From: a bacterium
Lineage (GTDB): Bacteria > Actinomycetota > Acidimicrobiia > Spongiisociales > UBA11373
Length of the DNA: 13,191 nt
Direction of reading: 5' to 3'
NCBI GenBank assembly: GCA_013202595.1
Contig: JABMPV010000316.1
Span: 1 to 13,191, forward strand
Under the pieces are notes generated by a model. That model did no database searches, was not told the DNA's origin, and saw only the letters and a program-made list of their open reading frames with translations. Numbering within the stretch: the first letter of the stretch is position 1; every line of letters begins with the position of its first letter. Positions 7,147 through 13,191 of this stretch are shown piece after piece. A program made the translations under genes and the position numbers.

Positions 7147-7761
7147 TCACACTCTCCTGCTGATCCTGCGATTGAGGGCGTCGAGCACCGCCCGGACCGT
7201 TGCCTCGTTGTCGTCGCCTGAGCTGAGTGACGAGCCAATGGCCACGTCCTCACCACGCGGTCCCGTGCTGATGATGACCACGTTGATGACCTTGCGCATG
7301 CCGATGGTGGGGGCGCCGATGGCGTCGAGGGCGAGTGCTTCGTCGACGATGATGTCCTCGGCCGCGCTCAGTGCCGATTCGCCGACGAGGCGCAGCCTCG
7401 CCGAACTCGCGGAAGGGCCCGTCGCGGTGCCGACGTAGTCCTCGCCGTGCCACCTGAGGGTCACAGCGACGGTGACCCTGGTGCCTTCGGGGATCTCGTG
7501 GACTCCGATGATCGCAGGGCGGTCCTCATCGGCGGAGATGCGATCCGGCCCGATCTGCACCACCGACACGATGCGGCGATCGATCTCGATGCCGAAACGT
7601 GCCATGACCAGGGTCTGGACGTCACGAACCACCTGCTTGGCCGCCTTCTCGGGCGCGGCCAACACATGGATCTCTTCCAGGCGGTCGCCGGTACCGGCGA
7701 CCCTGATGGCCATCACCGACGGCAGCCGGGCGAGGGTCTCCTCCAACTGCTGATAATCCAT
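7147..7761 (-). CDS. Conserved-looking 204-residue protein, unknown function
   Basis: No function can be named. The N-terminal half (about 1-75) looks like a small alpha/beta module with RLEEIHVLA followed by AKQVVRDVQTLVMARFGIEI and DRRIVSVVQI, an arrangement suggestive of a ferredoxin-like or ACT-like fold. The second half (about 85-168) is a beta-rich stretch (RVTVAVTLRWHGEDYVGTATG) then a long helix (ARLRLVGESALSAAEDII) and a strand (KVINVVIIST). A repeat of the same fold is possible. The tail SGDDNEATVRAVLDALNRR is probably a final helix. No membrane segment, signal peptide or catalytic motif is visible, so it is probably a cytosolic binding or regulatory protein. The ATG at 7761 has GGAGAG (7770-7765) with a 3-nt gap. 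It is first in a two-gene unit with the gamma-glutamyltransferase, which hints at a shared pathway. Confidence 0.8.
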   Translation of the reverse strand: MDYQQLEETLARLPSVMAIRVAGTGDRLEEIHVLAAPEKAAKQVVRDVQTLVMARFGIEIDRRIVSVVQIGPDRISADEDRPAIIGVHEIPEGTRVTVAVTLRWHGEDYVGTATGPSASSARLRLVGESALSAAEDIIVDEALALDAIGAPTIGMRKVINVVIISTGPRGEDVAIGSSLSSGDDNEATVRAVLDALNRRISRRV

Positions 7762-7773
7762 CGTCTCTCCACC

Positions 7774-7792
7774 GGCCGGCGGACTACCGGCC
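7774..7792 (-). promoter_or_regulatory. Leader hairpin before the 204-residue protein
   Basis: On the minus strand GGCCGG, a 7-nt loop and CCGGCC form a 6-bp GC-only stem. It ends 3 nt before the GGAGAG ribosome site of the gene starting at 7761, and lies within the short predicted leader. The position would allow an effect on translation initiation, but no known leader class is recognised. Confidence 0.35.
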
Positions 7793-7799
7793 ACCACAC

Positions 7800-7829
7800 A
7801 GCGTAGCCGCTCTGGCGACGGATTGTCAG
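7800..7829 (-). promoter_or_regulatory. Sigma-70-like promoter for the 204-residue gene unit
   Basis: On the minus strand CTGACA (7829-7824) and TACGCT (7805-7800) are separated by 18 nt. The -35 box differs from TTGACA at one base and the -10 box fits the TAnnnT rule of actinobacterial housekeeping promoters. A start near 7793 would give a leader of about 32 nt that contains the hairpin at 7774-7792. Its position in a divergent gap supports the call. It is a match by eye, not a scored one. Confidence 0.5.
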
Positions 7830-8246
7830 CAGAGATCGTGCCACAACTGGAAGACCTTGCCTTGAACCCACCATGGCACCTAGCGTTGCGGGTGCGCAGG
7901 GAGCACGAGGCGACCTGTGTGTCGGCCCCGTAGCCGGCGGGTAACGGAAACAACGATTGTGTCGCCGGATCGGTGAAGATCGGCCCGGACCGTGCCGATG
8001 GAGACATCACACGGAAGAACGACACTGAGGCCCGCCCGGGTCACCGTACGGCCACATTCCAGAGGTCAGCGAAGCGAATCACCGTCGCCGAGATATCAGC
8101 GTCGGCGCCGAGACCTGAGAAGGGAAGCGGTAGGTGACCTTGACGTGTACAAGCACGACAGTTGGAAGCCGACCGATATTCCATGAGTTGGAAGATCGGT
8201 TAGTTGACTGATTGACCCGGGCGGCCGTTACCCCAGAGGGAACCCT
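7830..8246. other. Divergent intergenic region upstream of the HD-domain genes
   Basis: This stretch of about 415 nt has no coding sequence I can support; the short open frames in it are Arg-rich and lack ribosome sites. Near the plus-strand gene, GTTGGAAG occurs twice (8161-8168 and 8187-8194, 26 bp apart), and ACCGAT (8172-8177) faces ATCGGT (8195-8200) as an inverted repeat with a 17-nt loop. Two TTGACY words (8204-8209 and 8213-8218) lie close to the ATG at 8247, but no good -10 follows. Further up, GGTCACC (8039-8045) and GGTGACC (8133-8139) form a distant inverted pair. I found no cyclic-di-GMP (GEMM) riboswitch and no tRNA. Confidence 0.5.
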
Positions 8247-9554
8247 ATGGCACGCAGGCCGGCGGGCGCCTGGTTGAGCGCCTCGCTGCTGGCAACGGCC
8301 GTCACGGTGACGGTCGTGCTGCTCGTGCTGCGAGGGATACCCGACCCCATCCTCGTCATGATCCTTCTCGCTGCCGTCTTCGTCGTGCTCGACTCGAACT
8401 CGGTTGAGGTCGGCACCCGTGTGCAGTTGTCGTCTTCGGCGATGGTCGTGTCGACCGCGGCCGTCATCGTGGGCCCCGGGGACGCAGTCGTTGCCGGTGC
8501 ACTGATGGGCATCGCCACGATCCTCCATCCGGACTTGGCCGTGCCGTCGCGCTGGCCGACGCTGGCAGCCAACGTCGGCCAATTGACGATCTCCGCGATG
8601 GCGGGTGCCTGGGTGTTCTCTGCGTTCCTGCCTTCTGGCGCCATCGGAGCCGGGGACCTCGGGACGATCGCAACAGGGGGTCTGATTGCAGCTGTGGTGT
8701 ACGACTCGATCAACTACCTGATGGTCGCTCAGTACATGGCCAGGGTGTACCCGTCGGTGAGGTTCCCCCGGTGGCTCACACTGTCGGCAAGCCATGTCGC
8801 CCTCGCAATCCTCGGCCTGGTCGGGGCGTTGCTGGGTGCGGCGTATGTGATGGTCGGTCCGCTCGTCATGCCGCTCATCGTCATCACCTACGCAGTGGGT
8901 CATATCGCGTTCGCCGGACAGGCCCAGATGCGCGGCGCTCATGAGTCTTCTGTCCGTGGGTTGGTGAAGGCCATCGAGGCGATGGACGGATACACCAAGG
9001 GCCATACCGAACGGGTGGCGCACTTCGTCGACATGACCGGCCGGCGTCTGGGATTCGACGACAGGCGCCTCGATCGGATGCGCTGGACCGCACTCATCCA
9101 CGACGTCGGGAAGATGGCCGTTCCGCCGGAACTCCTGTCGAGGGACGGCGCTCTCACACCTGAAGAGCAGAAGACGATGTGGCGCCACATGGCAGCGGTA
9201 GAGACGGTGTTGGCCGAAGTCGAGTTCCTGAAACCGATGGTGGAGATCACCCGCGACAGATATCGGGTCCTCGCCGACGGCCCGGCTCCCGGCGGCGTGT
9301 TCCCGGTCGAGGCCAGGATCCTTGCCGCAGCGGATCAGTTCGACGCACTCACCAGTGCGAGGTCGTACCGATCTGCAGTGACCCAGGCGCGGGCGTTCGA
9401 TGGTTTGCGATCGAGGGCAGATCGGCTCGGTAGTGATGTCGTCGAGGCTCTGATTGGTGTGATCACCGAGTCGGGCGAGACGTATGGATCGCCCGATGAG
9501 GCGAGCACCGCTGCGGTCGAGCACCTTGTCAGAGAGCGAGCGATGCGTGGCTGA
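8247..9554 (+). CDS. Polytopic membrane protein with degenerate HD-GYP domain
   Basis: A 435-residue protein. About six hydrophobic segments fill residues 8-225, forming a membrane sensor-like module with no named family. An HD-type phosphohydrolase domain follows at about 232-430. Canonical elements are GHTERVAHF (His253), ALIHDVGKM (His285, Asp286), a later His314 in WRHMAAVETVL, and ILAAADQFDALTSARSYR with Asp363. HD-GYP enzymes degrade cyclic di-GMP, but the segment that normally carries HHE and the GYP signature reads EITRDRYRVLADGPAPGG. The paired histidines and GYP are therefore gone. It may act on another nucleotide or only bind one. The ATG at 8247 follows GAGGG (8236-8240) with a 6-nt gap. 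Its end overlaps the next gene by 8 nt; the two are probably paralogues working together. Confidence 0.88.
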   Translation: MARRPAGAWLSASLLATAVTVTVVLLVLRGIPDPILVMILLAAVFVVLDSNSVEVGTRVQLSSSAMVVSTAAVIVGPGDAVVAGALMGIATILHPDLAVPSRWPTLAANVGQLTISAMAGAWVFSAFLPSGAIGAGDLGTIATGGLIAAVVYDSINYLMVAQYMARVYPSVRFPRWLTLSASHVALAILGLVGALLGAAYVMVGPLVMPLIVITYAVGHIAFAGQAQMRGAHESSVRGLVKAIEAMDGYTKGHTERVAHFVDMTGRRLGFDDRRLDRMRWTALIHDVGKMAVPPELLSRDGALTPEEQKTMWRHMAAVETVLAEVEFLKPMVEITRDRYRVLADGPAPGGVFPVEARILAAADQFDALTSARSYRSAVTQARAFDGLRSRADRLGSDVVEALIGVITESGETYGSPDEASTAAVEHLVRERAMRG

Positions 9555-10746
9555 TCGTCTGATCCTTCGGGTCGGTGCCACGCTACTGGCCGTCGTGGCG
9601 GCCGTGGCTGTCTCCGTGGTGCTCGGTGTGTGGGTGCCCGTGATCACCGCGTCGTGTGCCGTCGTACTGGCTCATGGAGTCACCGTTCCGGGACCGTCCG
9701 GCCGCAGTACCTCGCTCGCGATGGGCGTCATGAGCGCCGCGGTGCTCCTGACCGGATTCGACTCGGCAGTTGCTGCGCTTGTCATTGTCACCGGCTTCCC
9801 ACTCGGGTGGTGGGTTCTCGCGATCTCGCGCGGTCCCCGGACTGCCGACGGCATCGTCTTCGCCGAGGCGGCCGGCGGGGTGGCGTTCCTCGCGGTTGGT
9901 ACGAGCATCGATGCTGTCATACCGCATGTCGAGATAGTTGCCAATTGGTTGCACATGCTCGTGATGAGTTGTAGCGCTGTCGTGTGGTTCATTGTCGATG
10001 CCGGTGTCCAGGCCCGCTTGCCGGGATCGAAACGCAGGATCTCCGGCCAGCTTCGCTGGTTGCGAGCGCTCCGTGATTGGCCGGTTGCGCTTTCCGTCTT
10101 CTCTGCCGGGTCGATGTTCGCCGTGACCGTCGCAGTCATGGGCCCGTGGGCGATCGTCCTGGCCGGCCTCCCCTACGGGTTCGCCCACCTGGCATTCCTT
10201 CGGCTGACCCGAAGCAGGTCGACATATGCCGAGACCATCACGGCGATGGGTGCCATCCCCGAGGCAGCAGGCCACGCGGCGCCGGGGCGGGCCGCTCGCA
10301 CGTCGGAGTTGGCCGTGGCCGTGGCAGCAGAGTGCGGTCTCGGTGCCAGGGCTGTGGATCGGGTGGAACAGGCTGCGCTGCTCCACGATATCGGGACCAT
10401 TGTGCTGGCCAACCCGGCGATGGTCGGTGGGACCTTCTCACCGTCTGACGTCGCGGCATGGAGCGCCGCAATCGTCGGAGAGTCACCCCGATTGGCCCCG
10501 GTTGCGCAACTCGTCCTCGCCTCACCGCGCCCCTACCGCCGACCGGGCGAAGAGCGTGATCCCGACCTGCCCTCCGGTGCCCATGTGGTCAAGGTGGCTG
10601 CGGCCTTCTGCCTTCTGGAAGAAGAGGGCCTGAGCAGCATGGACGCACTGGAGCGACTCCACAGGGGTGCCACCTACGACTACGACCCGGATGTCGTCCA
10701 CGCATTGCGGAAGGTGCTGGTGCGGCGCGGGGCCTTCGACGGCTGA
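9547..10746 (+). CDS. Membrane protein with a strongly degenerate HD domain
   Basis: A 399-residue protein built like its upstream neighbour: six or so membrane segments (about 8-218) then a cytoplasmic helical domain (about 225-399). Of the HD-GYP signature only the doublet survives, in AALLHDIGTIVL (His280, Asp281). The first metal histidine is replaced (RAARTSELAV where GHTERVAHF is expected). The late aspartates are lost (AHVVKVAAAFCLLEE). SPRPYRRPGEE may be a remnant of the HHE/GYP loop. It is likely catalytically inactive and may be a regulatory partner of the upstream protein. The GTG at 9547 is chosen: it gives MADRLILRVGA running straight into the first helix, has GAGAG 10 nt upstream, and leaves an 8-nt overlap with the previous gene. 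The ATG at 9484 would add 21 polar residues within that gene and seems less likely. Confidence 0.82.
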   Translation: MADRLILRVGATLLAVVAAVAVSVVLGVWVPVITASCAVVLAHGVTVPGPSGRSTSLAMGVMSAAVLLTGFDSAVAALVIVTGFPLGWWVLAISRGPRTADGIVFAEAAGGVAFLAVGTSIDAVIPHVEIVANWLHMLVMSCSAVVWFIVDAGVQARLPGSKRRISGQLRWLRALRDWPVALSVFSAGSMFAVTVAVMGPWAIVLAGLPYGFAHLAFLRLTRSRSTYAETITAMGAIPEAAGHAAPGRAARTSELAVAVAAECGLGARAVDRVEQAALLHDIGTIVLANPAMVGGTFSPSDVAAWSAAIVGESPRLAPVAQLVLASPRPYRRPGEERDPDLPSGAHVVKVAAAFCLLEEEGLSSMDALERLHRGATYDYDPDVVHALRKVLVRRGAFDG

Positions 10747-10770
10747 TCGGTATCCTCGCAATAGGCCGTC

Positions 10771-10778
10771 AAGGAGGT
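10771..10778 (+). promoter_or_regulatory. Perfect Shine-Dalgarno for the enoyl-CoA hydratase-family gene
   Basis: AAGGAGGT is a full match to the anti-Shine-Dalgarno sequence, 6 nt before the GTG at 10785. It fixes that start and suggests stronger translation than that of the two overlapping membrane-protein genes upstream. Confidence 0.85.
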
Positions 10779-10784
10779 CCGAGG

Positions 10785-11552
10785 GTGCTCAGGTACGACT
10801 CCGCCCCGCCCCGGGTGACACTGACCATTGATGACGAGGAACGCCGGAATCCGCTCTCGAACGCGGTCATGGCCGAACTCGCCCGTGCCATCGAGCGCGC
10901 CGCGGCCGACCCCGATGTCAGAGCCATCGTCCTCACCGGCGCAGGCGACAGGGTCTTCTCGGCGGGCGGAGACCTTTCGAGCGGCTTCGTCGACACGCCG
11001 ATCGCCGGTCACGATGAGCGTGGAGCGCTCGCCGATCTCTTCCGGACGATGCGGCGATGCGGTACGCCCACCATCGCCCGTGTCAACGGCCATGCACTCG
11101 GCGGCGGATTCGGCCTGGCTGCTGCCTGCGACATCGTGATCGCTGTGGACGGCGCCATTCTCGGGACCCCTGAGATCAGGGTGGGACTCTGGCCGATGAT
11201 GATCACCGCAGTGCTGCAGGACGTGATGCCCTCGAAGGCAGCGCTCGAGATGATGATGACCGGGCGGCGGATTTCTGCTGCCGAGGCGCGCGATCTCGGA
11301 GTGGTCTCCCGGGTGGTCCCGGCTCAGGATCTCGATCCCACAGTGGACGCGGCCGTCGAGGCCCTGGCCGCTGCATCGCCCGCCGTTCTGCGGATGGGCC
11401 GCGACGCCTTCTACGCCGTCGCCGACATGGGCTTCGATGCAGCACTGGAGTACCTGCACACCGGCTTGACGGCCGTTGCCCTGACTGCAGACGCCGCCGA
11501 AGGCGTCAGTGCATTCCTGGAGAAGCGGCCACCCGGGTGGACCGGCAGGTAG
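10785..11552 (+). CDS. Enoyl-CoA hydratase/isomerase family protein
   Basis: A 255-residue crotonase-fold protein, full length for the family. FSAGGDLS (58-65) and NGHALGGGFG (101-110) supply the two peptide NH groups of the oxyanion hole that holds the acyl-CoA thioester. Of the two catalytic glutamates of mitochondrial enoyl-CoA hydratase, the second is present (Glu130 in LGTPEIRVG). The first (Glu144 of the rat enzyme, in GGGCEL) is Gly110. A single acid suggests isomerase or another crotonase reaction rather than classical hydration, so I give no gene symbol. It is probably cytosolic, in fatty-acid or related CoA-ester metabolism. It starts 38 nt after the second HD-type gene on the same strand and may be co-transcribed with it, with no evident functional tie. 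The next gene is convergent, across a 127-nt gap with no strong terminator. Confidence 0.92.
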   Translation: MLRYDSAPPRVTLTIDDEERRNPLSNAVMAELARAIERAAADPDVRAIVLTGAGDRVFSAGGDLSSGFVDTPIAGHDERGALADLFRTMRRCGTPTIARVNGHALGGGFGLAAACDIVIAVDGAILGTPEIRVGLWPMMITAVLQDVMPSKAALEMMMTGRRISAAEARDLGVVSRVVPAQDLDPTVDAAVEALAAASPAVLRMGRDAFYAVADMGFDAALEYLHTGLTAVALTADAAEGVSAFLEKRPPGWTGR

Positions 11553-11679
11553 GGCCGCTCTTCGGGGTGGCGTCTATGAGCACGCTCCAGCATCACCTCA
11601 CCGGATGGTCATCTACCGTGTCGACCAGGCCCGTTTGTCAGGGCGCCAATTCTCCACGCAACGCATGCTCGCTCGGCTG

Positions 11680-13191
11680 CTACCCGCCGGACACGACCCG
11701 GATGCTGCGTGCGATCTCGTTGACGAGGGCGATGACGACTTCCCGCATCCGGTCGGTACGTACGTCGGCGCCGAAGTGATTCCGGTAGGCGGTGGTGACA
11801 TCGATGCGGACATCCCCGACCACGGCCCGCACCTGGTATCGAGAGATACCGAGATTGCGGTCCTCCTCGTCGAAGCCGAAGATCTCGACCCCCTGATCGG
11901 CGTTGGTGGTGAGCGAATCGACACAAGGAAAATCGGTGAGTGTGAAGGTCGTGTATTCCCTTCCGCTCGCGGTCCCGGATTCGATCCGACAAGGGTCGAC
12001 CGCCGGAAGGTTGTCCAGGGCCTCAGTTCTCACCGCGACGGGATCAAAGGGGCTCGGATCACCGTCCCAGAGCGATATGCGGACGTCGATGCAGAGTTGA
12101 GGTCCGAAGCCTGAGCCTCCAAATCCAGTGCCCATGCAGACATCGTCGGTGACGGGTGGAATCACCTTCCATCCGGGGACGTAGGGTGCGCCCGGCTCGG
12201 CCCTTTCCTGGTCCTCGACTGCGGGTCCCGCCTTGTAGGAGGCGGTGATGGCGATGATCTCGCCCGGCACGTCGGGGTTCTCGACGAGTGTCGGGGCATC
12301 TTTGACCAGCATGTCGAGGCCGGCCGCTTCGGACCCATCGGGGAGCATCTCCAGGGCCAGCCCTGAGCCGCGTGTGATCACAAATCGGTCGAAGTCGACG
12401 TATTCCCAGTCGTGGCAGTTCGTCGGGCCTCCTGCACAGGGTCGGATGGCTTTACCCTCATCGATTCGCTCCACCTCGACGAAGACTCCAAACTCGGTGT
12501 CACCCTCAGCCAGGGTGGCAGTTGTCGGAGTGCTGCATGTCCAGTCGTCTCCGGGGGTGGATCTCTCGCAGGTCAGGCTGCCCTCGACTGTGGTGTCTTC
12601 GTAGAAGGTGGCCTTGACATGGCATGGCTCCACCGATCCAGCCCGCAGATGATCGTTGGGAGCTGGTTGATAGGGGCCGCAGTCCCCCGAGTCGGCCATC
12701 AGGAGGGTCAGTTCGATCTCCTCGAGAGCAACGATCAATCGGTCACGGAACGGGCGCGTCTGGTGATTGCCGTCGGCATCGTCGTATTCGGCCACCACCG
12801 TGAACGACGGCAGGATGTCGTCGCCCACGGTCCCGGCCACGAACTCCGGCCACTTCCCGGCGAGGTCGGACCAGTCGATGAGCGCCGACTTCGCGTAGTA
12901 CCCGATCACCTCGTACGGCTCGGGCGGATCGCTGAACTCCGCAGCGGTGTTGTAGGGGCCCAACACGCCGCCGGCCGCCGCTGCCGGGTCGGCCTTCCAG
13001 GGGATGACTCGGAAGGCCTGGGCATAGTTGGGATCGGCGACGTAGAGGCCGTCGGCCGTCGCCCCGTACACGATCATGGCGTGGCCTCCACCGATATCGT
13101 CGGTGTTCCACACACCGTCCAGGTTGTCTTCCATTTCCAGGACCCCCACGTACTGGGGTTCCCCGGTGAGCCACATCGAGAAACCGAAGGC
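11680..13191 (-). CDS. Partial: cysteine-rich protein with C39/papain-like protease region
   Basis: The reading frame is open through the right edge (last residues AFGFS before an internal Met at 13176), so the true start is outside the window and at least 503 residues are present. GGGHAMIVYGATADGLYVADPNY near 13090-13020 matches the His and Asp part of C39-like/papain-fold peptidases: His codon at 13083-13081, Asp of DPN at 13035-13033. The catalytic Cys would lie upstream and is not seen. The remaining roughly 430 residues contain over ten cysteines and several beta-rich stretches, which suggests an extracytoplasmic, disulfide-bonded region. No membrane helix is visible in the part present. 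Function beyond probable peptidase-like or inactive peptidase-fold protein is unknown. The TAG stop is at 11682-11680. Confidence 0.75.
   Translation of the reverse strand, partial: AFGFSMWLTGEPQYVGVLEMEDNLDGVWNTDDIGGGHAMIVYGATADGLYVADPNYAQAFRVIPWKADPAAAAGGVLGPYNTAAEFSDPPEPYEVIGYYAKSALIDWSDLAGKWPEFVAGTVGDDILPSFTVVAEYDDADGNHQTRPFRDRLIVALEEIELTLLMADSGDCGPYQPAPNDHLRAGSVEPCHVKATFYEDTTVEGSLTCERSTPGDDWTCSTPTTATLAEGDTEFGVFVEVERIDEGKAIRPCAGGPTNCHDWEYVDFDRFVITRGSGLALEMLPDGSEAAGLDMLVKDAPTLVENPDVPGEIIAITASYKAGPAVEDQERAEPGAPYVPGWKVIPPVTDDVCMGTGFGGSGFGPQLCIDVRISLWDGDPSPFDPVAVRTEALDNLPAVDPCRIESGTASGREYTTFTLTDFPCVDSLTTNADQGVEIFGFDEEDRNLGISRYQVRAVVGDVRIDVTTAYRNHFGADVRTDRMREVVIALVNEIARSIRVVSGG

Noticed and set aside
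7992..8186. 64-codon plus-strand open frame in the divergent gap
   Set aside because: Arg-rich composition, no ribosome site, and no start or motif that sets it apart from chance.
7830..8246. Cyclic-di-GMP or cyclic-di-AMP riboswitch, or a tRNA, in the long divergent gap
   Set aside because: The GEMM core words are absent. A minus-strand stretch with GCACCCG and CTAGG only loosely recalls the ydaO class and lacks its other conserved blocks. No cloverleaf or CCA end could be drawn.
8079..9647. 522-codon minus-strand open frame antisense to the first HD gene
   Set aside because: Its product is rich in His, Arg and Asp with no domain motif, and the opposite strand encodes a clear membrane HD protein with a ribosome site.
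11553..11679. Terminator or small RNA in the convergent gap
   Set aside because: Only 4-bp stems were found (for example GCCC/GGGC near 11628-11644), with no T-run on either strand.

Overview
The window is GC-rich chromosomal DNA from a high-GC Gram-positive bacterium. The best guess is an actinobacterium, possibly of the Acidimicrobiia. The evidence is frequent GTG starts (plus one likely CTG start), a long VanW-type cell-wall protein of the form common in actinobacteria, and short intergenic gaps with AGGAGG-type ribosome sites. The placement rests on protein style alone and was not tested by a search. No rRNA, tRNA, CRISPR array, insertion sequence or prophage gene was found.

Layout. (1) Bases 1-84 are a period-7 tandem repeat that reaches the left edge. 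An 8-bp hairpin follows directly. (2) From 4485 down to 112 (minus strand) runs a tight five-gene cluster: a membrane-anchored helix-hairpin-helix protein, the 23S rRNA methyltransferase RlmN, a Bcp-type peroxiredoxin, an SGNH/GDSL esterase with a probable CTG start, and a 599-residue VanW/peptidoglycan-binding-like protein. Spacings are 1, 29, -4 and 73 nt, so at least the first four genes are probably co-transcribed. (3) Divergent from it, at 4590 (plus), is a secreted, single-pass protein of unknown function. Its last 65 codons run antisense through the 3' end of the next gene. (4) From 7761 down to 5544 (minus) is a two-gene unit: a 204-residue protein of unknown function and a signal-less gamma-glutamyltransferase-family Ntn hydrolase. 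(5) Bases 7762-8246 are a 485-nt divergent intergenic region. It holds a plausible sigma-70 promoter for the minus unit and short repeats on the plus side. (6) From 8247 to 11552 (plus) lie two overlapping genes for polytopic membrane proteins with degenerate HD/HD-GYP domains, then an enoyl-CoA hydratase/isomerase-family gene with a perfect Shine-Dalgarno sequence. (7) From 11680 to the right edge (minus) is a partial gene for a cysteine-rich, probably secreted protein with a C39/papain-like catalytic His-Asp region. Its start lies beyond the window.

Most of this is housekeeping: rRNA modification, peroxide defence, envelope upkeep and gamma-glutamyl metabolism. The parts least explained by known families are the tandem array, the paired degenerate HD membrane proteins, the 204-residue protein, and the 195-bp antisense gene overlap. 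I see no defence or mobile system, and no clear new multi-gene system.
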